A stretch of DNA of 64,000 nt from Symbiodinium natans. Taxonomy: Eukaryota > Sar > Dinophyceae > Suessiales > Symbiodiniaceae. Shown in pieces: positions 23,361 to 34,664 of this stretch (the stretch's first letter is position 1; each line of letters opens with the position of its first letter). Made by a program: the position numbers and the translations under genes. The notes under the pieces are model-generated. The model had not been told where the DNA came from. It worked only from the letters and a program-made list of their open reading frames with translations, and made no database searches. Where the stretch lies: the NCBI GenBank assembly GCA_905221605.1, contig CAJNDS010001680.1, positions 197,501-261,500 on the forward strand. Direction: 5' to 3'.

Positions 23361-23652
23361 AGAGTCTTCACGGGACTACCTTGGACACTTGAAGAAGGGA
23401 CTGCGACGAACCAGCAAGCTCGGCAAGTGCTCCTCGAAGAAATACCAGCACCACGTGGATGGCCTGGCTGCAGTGTTTATGTCCGACATGACTAGCTTCG
23501 AGTGCGTGATCGAGGCGGTCGCCACATGCAGGGCAGTAGTGGGGGACAAGATCTCACCAGTTCAACACGTACGACTGGCTCGGAGGGAGCTGAGTCCGAA
23601 AGTGCAGGGGATGAAGGGCACTGTTGTTGGGATTTTGGAAGTTGAGGGGTAG
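23351..23652 (+). CDS. Exon-like open frame, unknown protein
   Basis: After ATTATTTCAG an open frame runs about 100 codons, SSRDYLGHLKKGLRRTSKLG ... HHVDGLAAVFMSDMTSFECV ... VQHVRLARRELSPKVQGMKG, to a TAG. Composition is even and not repeat-derived, and the Lys/Arg-rich start is not a low-complexity artefact. The 19 bases before and including the acceptor are present twice (see the repeat at 23,321). A 39-41 bp tandem repeat begins at its 3' end. No family recognised and no second copy in the window to test constraint. Confidence 0.35.
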
Positions 23653-23725
23653 GGGAGGTTTGGGACTTCAAGTTTGGAAGTTGAGGGGCGGGACTTCAAG
23701 TTTGGAAGTTGAGGGGTAGGGGGCA
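23630..23725 (+). repeat. Short tandem repeat, ~39-bp unit
   Basis: GGAAGTTGAGGGG(T/C) with GGGACTTCAAGTTT repeated two to three times. Confidence 0.75.
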
Positions 23726-24133
23726 GTTTGAAGCAACACAGTTCAGTCGCAAGTGTCTATAGCCAACCTCCGTCGCCCCCACCCACGTTTTGTGCGGCAA
23801 ACGTGGAGGACGAAAACCCTAAACCCTAAACACTAAACGGACGCACCCTAAACGCAAGATCATCCTAAAGCCCCTAAATCCTCAATCCGAAGCCTGAGGT
23901 CCCCCAAGTTTTCGGGTTTAGGGAGTAGCTGCGTCTATTGAATCCTCTATAACAGGTAGAGCCTTTTGTTTCCCCTTAGTGGGAGCTTCAATAGCCATAA
24001 ACCCTAAACCCCAAACCCCAAACCCTAAACCCTAAACCCTAAACCCTAAACCCCAGGGTGGCCCGGAGAGCGGCTGCGCCGCTTTGGCCGACCTGGCGGG
24101 CGCCGGCATCACGGCGCGGGGCGGCCCAGGGGT

Positions 24134-24297
24134 GCTTGGAGGTTCATGGGGTAGCTCTGAGTGGGTTTAGGGTTTAGGGTTTAGGGTTTAGGGCTACTTG
24201 GGGTAGTTGTAATGAATTAGGGTCATTAATAGGAGAACTGGTTAGGACCTTTTGTCAGGGCACTGCTAAACCTGCTCAACCTATAAACCTCCAAGTA
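24134..24297. mobile_element. P1 hairpin element carrying a telomeric insertion
   Basis: Left arm GCTTGGAGGTTCATGGGGTAG; right arm ATAAACCTCCAAGTA. Four TTTAGGG units at about 24,166-24,197 are followed by a second arm-like CTACTTGGGGTAG, as if part of the arm had been duplicated on insertion. Confidence 0.65.
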
Positions 24298-24734
24298 TGG
24301 GGAGGCTGCGGAGAGGGTTTGCAGGTGAGGGCTTGGGGGAGTCGAAAAACCCTATGCGCCCTATAAAAGCCCCAAAAACCCCACAAAACACTAACCCCCA
24401 TAAAAACACCAAACCCCATAAAACCCCTAAGCGCTAAACAACCCTAAACCAATCCTTCAGGTGATTTCTGTTCTTCCCTGGGGGCCCGCTCTGTAGTGGC
24501 TTCGGTTCTCAGCTGAGACCTTAGGGTTTAGGGTTTCGGGCTCCTAGCTTACCCTTGCGGGTCTCGATGGCATCTTCTTGCACTTCTTGGTGGGGACTGG
24601 GGAGGTGGCCCATAGCTATCACCAATCCTCCACAGTGGGGGAAACTTACAACTTGCAATGAACCTCCAAGTGCAAAGCCCGCCACACCCACCCCCCCCCC
24701 CTAGTCGAAGCGACCCGGCCCACCCCAAACCCAA

Positions 24735-24808
24735 AACCCTAAATAAACCCAAAACCCTAAATAAACCCAAAACCCTAAATAAACCCAAAACCCTAAATAA
24801 ACCCAAAC
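24735..24808 (-). repeat. 18-bp tandem repeat of telomeric variant
   Basis: Four units of CCCTAAATAAACCCAAAA. The period is a multiple of three, hence the repetitive PKTLNK frame. Confidence 0.9.
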
Positions 24809-24899
24809 ACCAAATCCCAGACAGGTGGATGGAGCGCCTCCTGCAACTTCCAAAGGACCTTCAGGCCCCCTGCAGCCCCGACTGCAGCAAAGGGTTTCG

Positions 24900-25170
24900 C
24901 GGGATGATTATGGGGCTTGGAAGGATTATAGGGTTAGGGCTAGGGTTTCTAGGGATTCTAGGGATTCTGGAGTTTACAGGGATTATGGGGGTTTACAGGG
25001 ATTATAGGGTTTAGGGTTTAAGGTTTCAAAAATTTTGAGGTTTATAGGAATTATGAGGGTTTATAGGGATCATAGGGTTTATAGGGATTATAGGGTTTAG
25101 GGGGTAGTAAGGTTTCTAGGGATTATGGGATTGATAGGGATTATAGGGTTTAGGGTTTAAGGTTTCTAGG
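24900..25170 (+). repeat. Degenerate GGGATTATAGGGTTTAGGG repeats
   Basis: Telomere-like units alternating with GGGATTATAGGG and GGTTTCTAGGG. Confidence 0.8.
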
Positions 25171-25310
25171 GGGTTTGTAGGGGTTCTAGGGTTCAGAGGT
25201 TTCATATAGGGGTTATGGAGCTCAAAGGGACTGTGGGGTTATCATAGGGAGTATATGGTTTAGGCTTTTAGTGCTCCTCTGCTGCTGAGTAGCTAAGCTT
25301 TTGGCTTTTG

Positions 25311-25573
25311 GTTGAAGGCTCATGGGCAGTTACACGTAGTGTTGAAAGTACCTATCTAAAGGAAGAGATACCTATGGTTATCCCACTTGTAACCCCACTT
25401 AGACGCAATGTTATAGGTACCTAAAAATAAGGTCAGAACAATGGTTATCCTTGTTAGAGCCCTACTTATGCGTAGCAGTGTTTTTAGTATGTAGACTAGG
25501 TTATATCTACCTTATCCTATGTTATCCTACTTCTTGCTCTACTTATAAGTAAGTACCCATGAACCTCCACTAG
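25311..25573. mobile_element. P1 hairpin element, long variant
   Basis: Arms GTTGAAGGCTCATGGGCAG and CCCATGAACCTCCACTAG with repeated internal TAACCCTACTT-like segments. Confidence 0.6.
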
Positions 25574-25964
25574 GACCCGGAGTAGCCCCTTTGTTTCCTT
25601 TTGTAGGGTTAGGGTTCCCTTACAATCCCCTTAAAACCCAAAAGGGCACCTTTTTCATTCCTAGTACTCCTGGGTCTAGTCCAAGTGAGCCGCCAAGAAA
25701 GCCGGACAGCACTGAGGCATTGCAGGGTCCATGGCCAACCGGCTGCAGGCCTCCGGAAGCTGTTTGCAGGGGTCTAGGGTTTAGGGGTTAGGGTTTAGGG
25801 CTTAGGGCTTTGGGTTTAGGGTTTAGGGATAGGCAGGCGCCTGGCAGTCAGCAAGTCTAGCTTCAAAAGGGGGTTAGGGTTTAGGGTCTAGGGAGTATCT
25901 GGTTGCGCAGGGGACTGGATGCTGCGATGGCAACGCGACTTGATTCAAGCCCTCGCAAGAGGGC

Positions 25965-26076
25965 CTGCTTGGAGGTTCATGAGTAGTTACAAGTAGGGTT
26001 ACAAGTGCCCTTACAATCATGAGTATAATTACCCTTCTTATCACCTTGATTGTAACGACCCTGAACCTCTAAGTAG
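25965..26076. mobile_element. P1 hairpin element
   Basis: Arms CTGCTTGGAGGTTCATGAG and CTGAACCTCTAAGTAG. Confidence 0.7.
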
Positions 26077-26093
26077 ACCGCAAGTGGGCCACT

Positions 26094-26129
26094 CTCTCAC
26101 TCTCTCTCTCTCTCTCTCTCCCTCCCCCT
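26094..26129 (+). repeat. (CT)n microsatellite
   Basis: CT repeats ending in C-rich sequence. Confidence 0.9.
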
Positions 26130-26664
26130 CCGTGCGAATTCAAGTCAGAAGCGTCGAGCCACGGGCCACGGGTGTTGACGCATTTTTGCGGCCCTCGTTG
26201 GGGAGATAATCAAGGGAGCCGCGAGCGGCGACAAGCTAGCAGCACGAGACAAAGAGCACCTGAAGTTTCCTCATCTCTAGCTGCATGCTGATTAACCTTG
26301 TGCCGGCAAGTTGTGGTGTAAGTCGCCCCGGGTCAAGCGTTCAGACTTTGCCGATGCGATGTGGTCGGTTGAGGAGTCGGATTTCCAGTTCATGCCTCTT
26401 TCCAGACCCTGAAGTTCAAGTCAGGGGCGTTCCTTCGCCTGTAGCAATAAACCTTTCGGGGAAAGTCACCAATAGTTGAAGGTGCCTTTCCCTCAGTCAC
26501 TCTTCGGGAAAGCGCCTGAACCCTGAACACTAAACCCTAAACCCTAAGCCCTAAACCCTAAACCCCAAATCAAGAAAAAACGGGCCCCCGAGACTATGCA
26601 GGCTGTGAGCCTCAGCAGCGCAAGCCGCGCCCTCCGGAGGCCCCGGAGACTTCAAGAGTTTCGG

Positions 26665-26744
26665 TTGGGAGGGTTTAGGGTTTAGGGTGTAGGGGGTGCT
26701 ATAATCCCTATTAAGGACTGTTAGTGGAAGGGGGAACATCCCAA
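26665..26744. mobile_element. P2 element with left arm replaced by telomeric units
   Basis: The left tip TTGGGA remains, followed by GGGTTTAGGGTTTAGGG where the arm should be. The right half (CCCTATTAAGGACTGTTAG, then GGGGGAACATCCCAA) is intact. Confidence 0.6.
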
Positions 26745-27167
26745 AGTTTGAGTATTTCCCACGTACTTGTAGGGACGAGTCCCTGGAATGTGGGGGAATC
26801 CTCGATAATAACAGGCCACCCCCAATTTGGGGGGAAGCCGCCCCCCCCGGCCGAGAAAGGCTCATATTACAAGGTTAAGGTTTAGGGTTTAGGGTTTAGG
26901 GTTGGGACCTAACACCCGGAGCCAGCTAATGCAAGATTGCAGGCTGCGCGTCTGGCTGGTCGAGCACTGCCACTTAGGCTGCAATGACTCACGGACTCAC
27001 GGAAGGATGCATCCCTACATGCTGAGATGAAGTCAAAGTGACACGGGTTGGGGGAACATAGCCCAGGGTGCCCAGAAGTCCCTCGATTCCCGTTCTGCCG
27101 GTGTAGTTAGGGGTTTAGGGGTTTATGGGTCTGCGGTTAGTGTTTAGGGTTCAGGTTTCAGTGCGCA

Positions 27168-27226
27168 ATGCCCAGTAGTACCCTCATGACTTTTTTGTTC
27201 GGGATTACGCTCCCTCATATTAAACA
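27168..27226. mobile_element. P5 element, truncated
   Basis: Only the left part (ATGCCCAGTAGTACCCTC) is recognisable. Confidence 0.5.
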
Positions 27227-27352
27227 ATCCGCTGTTCAGCAAAGGTATCTTTTCCATATTCGGATTCCCGGGAAGTTTCCAGGGCTCAACGAACGGCTGT
27301 ATCGCTACGAAGGTCCATCGGTAGCTGCAAGTAGGGTTTCGCTTCGGGCATA

Positions 27353-27412
27353 CTTAGTAGCTGAGTGAGAACACTCTGCACTTTTTTGTGGCCTATGAAC
27401 TCAGCAACTAAG
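27353..27412. mobile_element. P4 short hairpin element
   Basis: P4 arms are CTTAGTAGCTGAGTGAG and GAACTCAGCAACTAAG. This copy has lost its middle (60 bp). Confidence 0.65.
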
Positions 27413-27420
27413 TATAGGAT

Positions 27421-27633
27421 CTACTTGAAGGCTCCCGGTAGTTCTAAGTACAGTTCTCAGTACCCTAAGTAAGGTTGTTATCAACAGTAACATCCATAGT
27501 TCCCCTACCAACAGCGCTGATAACTGGCAAGCAGGGGCTACTTGAAGGTTGGGTACGGGGCCAAAAGTACCTTGCAAACCCCGTGATTGTAACTTACAGC
27601 CCTACTTGTAACCACCCATGAACCTCCAAGTAG
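27421..27633. mobile_element. P1 hairpin elements, two nested or adjacent
   Basis: Left arm CTACTTGAAGGCTCCCGG, a second left arm GCTACTTGAAGGTTGGG at 27,538, and right arm CCCATGAACCTCCAAGTAG. Confidence 0.6.
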
Positions 27634-27645
27634 GTTTTTTTCCCC

Positions 27646-27699
27646 CTAAACCCTAAACCCTAAACCCTAAACCCTAAACCCTAAACCCTAAACCCTAAA
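27646..27699 (-). repeat. Interstitial telomeric array beside a P1 arm
   Basis: Nearly eight CCCTAAA units, starting a few bases after a P1 element ends. Confidence 0.95.
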
Positions 27700-28022
27700 C
27701 TTCTCTTGAACCTCCAAGTACTACACAGTCGTCGTGGTTTTGGTTCTTGGCTTCCATGCCAAAGCCTATGGTGTCAATCATTCAGGGCTTTTAGGGTCTA
27801 GGGTTTAGGGCCACTGTAACATGAACTTAGGGTTTAGGGTTTAGGGTTTAGGGTTTAGGGTTTAGGGTTTAGGTACCCATGAGCACCCAGAAAAATGCCG
27901 AAGCCGTAAACTCGCAGAACTTTGATACCTCAGACCCCTAAACCCCAAACCCTGAACCCTAAACCTACAATTTCGGAGTCTTTCACCGCCTAGATGCCGG
28001 GACCCCGAGCAGGCCCTTATTC

Positions 28023-28032
28023 CTTTTTTTTT

Positions 28033-28077
<45 letters not shown>

Positions 28078-28078
28078 G
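28023..28078 (+). repeat. T-run followed by long G-run
   Basis: About 20 T then about 35 G. Length may be affected by sequencing. Confidence 0.9.
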
Positions 28079-28107
28079 GGGGTTAGGGTTGAGGGCCTTT
28101 TGAAATC

Positions 28108-28190
28108 CAAGCGTAGCTACATGGTCCCTGAATACGGTCGCTTACCTTTTTAAAGGGTTCTGAAGTATGGGACCATGGAAGTACCCTACG
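28108..28190. mobile_element. P6 element, short
   Basis: GCGTAGCTACATGGTCCCTGA, then GGGTTCTGAAGTATGGGACCA, then GGAAGTACCCTA. Confidence 0.5.
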
Positions 28191-29176
28191 AAGATAGCGT
28201 CGCAAGGAACCCGTACGCCATCCTGGACTTGATCCTTCGACCCGAACCTTTAAACCCTTCTGTGGTTTAGGCTTTAGGGCTACCGGCAATGGCCCTCACT
28301 TGGCGGTTAAAAGTCGTGTGGGGTTTAGGGTTTAGGGTTTAGGGCTAAAGGCAAGAAGGCCCTGCTTTCAGGTGTTGCCGGCAGCCTCTTCAGTCCGTGC
28401 TTTTTAGGGGTTAGGGTCTAGGGTATATAGGGTTTAGGGTATATAGGGTTTAGGGTTTGGGGTTTTAGGGTTTAGGGTTTAGGGCTACCCCCAATGCATC
28501 AGACTCAGGCCCATCCCGGCGTGCTCTTGCAGCCATGCGGCGAAACCTCCTCTTTTGGGACACCTGCCTCTTCTCAGTCTCGAACCCCCATGCGATGGTA
28601 GCTCTTTAGGGTTTACGGTTTAGGGTTTAGGGTTCAGGGTTTAGGGTTTACTCTGAACCCCAAAGCCTAAACCCATGAGTTAAGTGGATTGAGGGTGAGG
28701 GTGCTTGGTGGCATTCTGTGAGAGCTTGAGGTGAAATGTAGCAGCAATGACTTCGCCAGAGGGACGGGCTCAGAACCCCAACCCCCCCCCCCCAAACCTG
28801 ATGGTTGAGGTTTCGGATGCATTGTGTGGGACTTTCGTACACGTAAGCCTACGGCCCTAAGCTAGTCTTGATGGCCAGGCTGGCGGATTCCAAAACTCCA
28901 AAACCCTAAACCCTGAACCCTGAACCCTAAACCCTAAACTAGCCGACTCGACCATGGTCAAGATGCTCGGTCCTCATCGGCATTCTAAGCTAGAAGGGGT
29001 TTTCAATAGGAGAGACCCACGCGGTTTAGGGTTTAGGGTTTAGGGTTTAGGGTTTAGGGTTTAGGGCTGTAGCTCCCCCCGCCCCCTTTCCCTGACCCAT
29101 CCACTCCCCGAATAACGCATGCCCAGCTCCGGAGATAGAAACCCAACGATTCGACTGTGGGGAACTACCCGTGTGA

Positions 29177-29277
29177 AAACCCTAAACCCTAAACCCTAAA
29201 CCCCAAACCCCAAACCCCAAACCCTAAACCCTAAACCCTAAACCCTAAACCCTAAACCCTAAACCCTAAACCCTAAC
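29177..29277 (-). repeat. Interstitial telomeric array
   Basis: About 14 CCCTAAA units with three consecutive CCCCAAA variants. An oppositely oriented array lies at 29,023-29,067. Confidence 0.95.
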
Positions 29278-29422
29278 CCTGGAAGCCTTGCTAGATCAGG
29301 CTTTGGGTTCCGCAGCCGCAGTTCTTCGGTTCGCTGTTGGAGCATTAGGGCTCGCTTAGATGGTATCCTGTGCACCCTTCAACTCCAACAGGGTTTAGGG
29401 CTTAGGGTTTAGGGCTAAGGCT

Positions 29423-29716
29423 TTGTTTGGGCTTCACGATTCATGCACAAATTGTAGCCTTGAAGGAGAAGTGGCATCGATCCAGTGGCAGCTGCAGTCG
29501 GATCGTCCAGCTGCCTGCCTCAGAAACATAGGGCCTGTTAGTTGTTTTGAGTGTATCCTTCCAACAGGGCCCCCGCGACCCAACAAACTTCTAGAGCACA
29601 TTGCAGAGCAAGGGCTCACGTTTCGACCTGCGCATCCAAGGGATCTACCCATGACCCTCCAAGGTAGAGAGCCTATGCCAGCCATGGCACGCGCCTTTGC
29701 CCTGCCCCCCCTGTAG
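29423..29716 (+). CDS. Possible exon, unknown protein
   Basis: Open frame of 97 codons including VASIQWQLQSDRPAACLRNI and PNKLLEHIAEQGLTFRPAHP. It begins just after a telomeric block. The opposite strand is also open over much of the same stretch (29,434-29,841), so the coding strand is uncertain. Confidence 0.22.
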   Translation: MFGLHDSCTNCSLEGEVASIQWQLQSDRPAACLRNIGPVSCFECILPTGPPRPNKLLEHIAEQGLTFRPAHPRDLPMTLQGREPMPAMARAFALPPL

Positions 29717-30033
29717 CCCTGTAGCCGGCTGAGCGACTTTTTGTCCGCTTTTGAGTCAGCATATGACCTCTCTTTTTCAGGCTTCCCAATAGGACGTAGA
29801 GCTTCCGGGCGCGACATGCAAGCCCGATGTAAATGTAACAAGGGGCTGAGGGGGTACGGCCACCCCTCGAACTACAACTGGGGTCCATGAAGGCTCGTAT
29901 AGCTCTCATGGAGGGGAGTTCTAACTCGAGCTCACAGACTTCAAGCCCAAGTTATAGTACTTGAGAAATCATAAGGCTCTTTATCATCAGCGGTTTGGGG
30001 TGTAGGGTGTAGGGCTCACTTCTCTTACACTCT

Positions 30034-30157
30034 TACTTGGAGGTGCATGGGGGGTTCGAGCTTGGGCTGTAAGTACGCCAGCTATTGTTACGTTGTCTCA
30101 GGTTATATACGTGTAGCCTTGCGTGCAGAAACTACCGTACCTGCGAGCCTCAAGTAG
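30034..30157. mobile_element. P1 hairpin element
   Basis: Arms TACTTGGAGGTGCATGGGG and TGCGAGCCTCAAGTAG. Confidence 0.6.
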
Positions 30158-31387
30158 TGTGTAGTAGGGCTCACAAGCAGGGGCCCCCTTTCCATACTAG
30201 CTATAGCTCACGGACTTAAACAGCCCAAGACATGCGGTTTAGGGTTTAGGGTACCCATCACACTACTAGCCGTAAACCCTAAACCCTAAACCCTAAACCC
30301 TAAACCCTAAACCCTACACCCTGCGTATCATCAGGGGGGTTCCCCTCCTTGCACGGCTTCTCAGCTCATGAGAGCCCCCAAGGAACCTACGGTTGGAACC
30401 CTAAACCCTAAACCCTAAACCCTAAACCCTAAACCTAAACCCTGAACCGTAAGCCTTGTTTAAAGGGATTCAATGGGATCCGCAGTATGGGCCCTTATTC
30501 TGTAGAGTGTATATGAGGGTTTTTTCATGCCCTAAAATCCCGATGAAGCTGAGCCCCCAGGAACCCATACTTCGGGTCGAACCCTAAACCCTAAACCCTA
30601 AACCCCTAACCCCTAAACCCTATCCCCTCAGGAACCTCACCCACGCGCTGGAAGCCTGCCGGGCAAAGTTCTCGCAGGCACCGGTTCTGCAGGCCAGGGG
30701 AGCTCACCGGAGGCTTTTTCCCAAAAGGGCCCGGAGCCCTTATTCCCTCTTGTTTGGGGGGTTTAGGGTTTAGGGTTTAGGGCTGCTTCCTCAGTCCGTG
30801 CTGAAAAAGGGTTTAGGGCTAGAACCCAGAGTCGGCCCCTATTCCCCCTTTTGAGATCTCCAGCTAGAATTAGGATCAGGGTCCATGTATTCATTCGAGA
30901 AACCTACTCTTTTCCCGGGGTTCCCATGTGAGTTTCGTTCTGCAAGGGCTCATGCATTAGGGCTTCCTTCGAGATGCTCCGTGCCAGCGAAGAAGCAAAA
31001 ATCTCATCCTCTCTTTTCTTGCTGGGTTTGGGGTTTAGGGTTTAGGGGTTAGGGCCTTAGGGTCTAGGCGATCCCGGTTGCTTGCCAGGATGTGTGTGAG
31101 GGACCTGGCAAATGTCTTCATCAAGTCTAATACAGCATTCTTATACTTCTGTATATTTATATTATTCTACTACTAGACTCTGAGACTTCTCTACTCTTAT
31201 TATGCGTGTTGATCCTAGAAACCCGAAGGCCTAAACACTAAACCCTAAGCAACTGCGTGAGAAGTGCAGGTGCACATCGCTAAGACCGCTGGCAGCAGCC
31301 GCTTGGCGGCGGGAAGTTGGACGGCAAACCCCCTCCCCCCCCAAGAAAGCGCAGCTTGAAGCGTGATAGCCTAAAACCGCTTCCTTT

Positions 31388-31443
31388 GAGAGAGAGAGAG
31401 AGAGAGAGGCAGAGAGAGCGAGAGCGAGAGCAAGAGAGAGAGG
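31388..31443 (+). repeat. (GA)n microsatellite
   Basis: GAGA tract, directly upstream of a P2 element. Confidence 0.9.
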
Positions 31444-31453
31444 TAGGTATCGT

Positions 31454-31557
31454 TTGGGATGTTCCCCCTTATACTATCAGTCCTTAGTAGGGATTATAGT
31501 GCCCCCTCCCAGAATCCCTATTAAGGAGCTGCTAGTATAAGGGAGGAACATCCCCAA
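31454..31557. mobile_element. P2 hairpin element
   Basis: Arms TTGGGATGTTCCCCCTTATA and ATAAGGGAGGAACATCCCCAA with internal CCTATTAAGGAGCTGCTAG. Confidence 0.8.
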
Positions 31558-31948
31558 CTTATAGTTACCCTAAACCCTAAACCCTGAAACCCTAAATCCT
31601 AACCCCTAAACCCTAAACCCTAAGCCCATGAACCTGGGGGAACAGCCCAAGGCATCCTGTTCTCGTGCCACTTCTTCGATCTTGGCACGCATCTCAGGTC
31701 TCTGCAGCTGGGCCAACACCAGCGGCTTCGCTTCACGAAGGCCCAGAATCTAAGGAGCCCTAAGCCCTAAACCCTAAACCCTAAACCCTAAACCCTAAAC
31801 CCTAAACCCTAAACCCTGTTTTGAAGTCAAGGCTCGGGGCTTCCTTTGGGATTTTGGTGATCTGTTTTCTCGACTCTCGACTTTCGGAAGCATGCAAAAA
31901 GAAACAAACACGACAGCCCGCCAAAAGCAGCAAGCAAAACCAGTTTGC

Positions 31949-32130
31949 ACATATATATATATATAGAGAGAGAGAGAGGGAGAGACATGCACAATATGTC
32001 TACTTCTAAAATGTTACAAATGCACATTCATACATACATACATACATACATACATACATACATACATACATACAGGCAGATATATATATATATGTATGTA
32101 TGTATGTATGTATACATATATACAAAAAAA
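31949..32130 (+). repeat. Compound microsatellite
   Basis: (TA)n, (GA)n, then (TACA)n of about 12 units, (TA)n and (TATG)n. Confidence 0.95.
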
Positions 32131-32289
32131 TGTATAATATACATATAACAAAGGTTATTTCTATATTGTCACAAAAGGATGTCGAGTTTACAGGATTTCG
32201 AACCCAGCTCCCCGTGCCCCCATCCCCACCCCCCTCTCGCTCGAGAAAGCGCTTCGGGATGAAATGATGTGGGCGTACTTAACGCGGAA

Positions 32290-32482
32290 GTTTGGGTAGG
32301 CTTTGGGATTTAAGTAAGGTTACAAGTATCATAAATGGTGGTGCTAACCAGATATACTTATTATTCCTGACACCATGTCTAATTAACAAGTGCCATACAT
32401 GTGGTTGCAAGTTGCAACCAGCATTAGTTCTAGTTACCTTACATATCACCCCTCTTACAGCTACCCAAACGAACCTCCAAGT
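32290..32482. mobile_element. P1-related element, diverged left arm
   Basis: The right arm CTACCCAAACGAACCTCCAAG is clear. The left half is diverged (GTTTGGGTAGGCTTTGGG, then AAGTAAGGTTACAAGTA). Confidence 0.45.
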
Positions 32483-32580
32483 GGCCCTAAACCCTAAACC
32501 CGAAACCCTAAACCTTAAACCCTAAACCCGAAGGCTTCCCGACCTGCGTTGCCAGCTTCCTGGCTCCTGGGCTGCCTTTT

Positions 32581-32648
32581 GTGGGGGGGGGGGGGGGGGT
32601 GGGGGGGTGGGGGGTGGGGGTGGGGGGGTGGGGGGGTGGGGGGGTGGG
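32581..32648 (+). repeat. G-rich tract joined to telomeric units
   Basis: G-runs with T interruptions passing directly into TTTAGGG units. Confidence 0.9.
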
Positions 32649-32794
32649 GTTTAGGGTTTAGGGTTTAGGGTTTAGGGTTCAGTGGTTGCAAACACTGCAG
32701 TGCTCCCCAGATCTGGCTAGCCCACAAGCCCACTTGCAAAAAGGGTTTAGGGTTTAGGTTTGATGAACTCCAAAGCTCTTATGACCCTCAACCC

Positions 32795-32909
32795 TTCTTG
32801 GAGCTTCATGGGTAGTTACAAGTAGGGTTATAAGCTACAAGAAGGGTGTCTATACGTGGAACCCTACTTGGGCTACTTATCACCCTACTTACATCTACCC
32901 AGGAACCTG
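32795..32909. mobile_element. P1 hairpin element
   Basis: Left arm CTTCTTGGAGCTTCATGGG; right arm CTACCCAGGAACCTGA. Confidence 0.6.
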
Positions 32910-33859
32910 ATACCCTAAACCCTGTGTGCCAGTCCCAGTGTCAGAGTCGAAGCCGCAAACCCCTCACCCTAAAGCCCTACGACCCTCAAGTCCCACACCC
33001 TGCACGCTCAAAACCCCTAGAGCCCTACAACCGGTTTAGGGTTTAGGGTTTAGGGGTTCAGGGTTTCGGGTTAAAAACTTATCGGGCGGCCAACCAAAAT
33101 AAAATCAGGTGATGGCCCCTTTTGGCTGGGCGAGAAGGCTGCTCCGGCCACGTGCCAACAACGTCTTCGGGAGCCTCCCGGATCGGACTTAATGCGGGTT
33201 TGGGGTTTAGGGTTTAGGGCTGAGGGCTTGGCCCTAAACCCTAAACCCTAAACCCTAAACCATAAACCCTAAACCCGTTTGGGGCACGCGCTTTGCCCTT
33301 GTTCTGCTCGCTGATTGCCTTCTGCAGCCGGTCTAAAGCCGGCAGTTGTTGTTTGGGGGGTTGTAGGTTCAGGGCTGAGAGTCGAGGGTCTAGAGGTTCA
33401 TCAGGGTTTAGGGCTTAGGGATTAAACCTGTCCAGCAAGTCGTGAGTCCTTCTTTGCGGGGGGGGGATACGATTTGGAGATTCGTACGGCAGGACAAAGA
33501 CGCGGTGATTAGGGAATTGCGTATACCTTACCTTACTCCCCCGCCCCCCCCCCCCCCGGACCCCCGCTCCCCCCCGCATAATCAGTTGAACGAGCAGATG
33601 CCTGAACGCGCTATCTGCACCCCAAATATAGCAGAAAGTTTCAACAAAAGCCCTAAGCCCCAAACCCTAAGCTCTTTCAACCTAAACCCTAAACCCTAAA
33701 CCCTAAACCCTAAACCCTAAACGCCTTCGCAGGTTGGCTCGGCACAACCTCTCCTGGAGCTCCATCGAACGATGGCTGGACCTCCCGCTGTGCGAGGCGC
33801 TGGTCGTATTTAGGGTTTATAGGGTTTAGGGTTTAGGGTTTAGGGTTTAGGGTGTCAAA

Positions 33860-33955
33860 ATGATGGTCCCTTTTTGGATCCCTATTATAATACAGCACCT
33901 ATATTTTTTAGGTAGGCTTTAAGGTACCCCAAAAGGGATCAGAATTTTGACAACC
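33860..33955. mobile_element. Hairpin element with TTGTCAAAAT arms
   Basis: GTGTCAAAATGATGGTCCC pairs with GGGATCAGAATTTTGACAAC. A diverged relative spans about 10,936-11,033. Confidence 0.6.
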
Positions 33956-34054
33956 ACCCATGTGCATGTGCATACGATTTTATGTATTTTACTTGTGCGT
34001 GTTTGTGTGCGTTATGAGCCCCAAGCCCTAGACATGTTTTCGATGCTTCCGTAA

Positions 34055-34163
34055 TGAGATGTTCCCCACTCTACTAGCACTCCTTCATAGGGATTATACT
34101 ACCCTCCCCCCCCCCCCCAGTACCATCCCTATTAAGGACTTTTTTGTATAAGGGAACATCCCT
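34055..34163. mobile_element. P2 hairpin element with central poly-C
   Basis: GAGATGTTCCCCACTCTAC pairs with GTATAAGGGAACATCCCT. A C-run has expanded at the hairpin tip. Confidence 0.65.
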
Positions 34164-34562
34164 ACTTCTATAAGCTAACCCCTGAACCCCGAAAGATCGA
34201 CAATCGAAGCCGAATGTATCCAAATGTTCTGTAGGAGCTGCAGTACGTCGCTGCCCTGCGCCTGCCGGTGACACGGACCCGCCTGCGGTAAGGATGAAGG
34301 GCCTCAAAAGGAAGAGATAAGCCTCATCAAATAGAGCTGTGAGATGTGTGCCAAGAAGGACTGTCGCCGGAGCTTTTGCCGAACTTGGGGGCTGTGGGGC
34401 TCGTGGACGGAGGTCAGTTGAACGAACGCGTTCCAACCCTATAAACCGCAACTCCGAAGCTCGCAAGCTGAAGCAGACACAAGCGTCGTTGGACGGTTTG
34501 TGTCATAATTTATTGTGAGCACCGATCCCATGTGTAGCACTGCCATTGTTGCCTTTCAAAGA

Positions 34563-34664
34563 CTTAGCAGCTGAGTGAGCGCACTGTACACTTTTTGGAT
34601 ACTCTAGTCCCCTGTAGAACTGAAAGTGTACACGTTTTTGGGGCTTATGAACTTAGCAACTAAG
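34563..34664. mobile_element. P4 hairpin element
   Basis: CTTAGCAGCTGAGTGAGCGCAC ... GAACTTAGCAACTAAG with internal complementary AAGTGTACAC. Confidence 0.75.
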
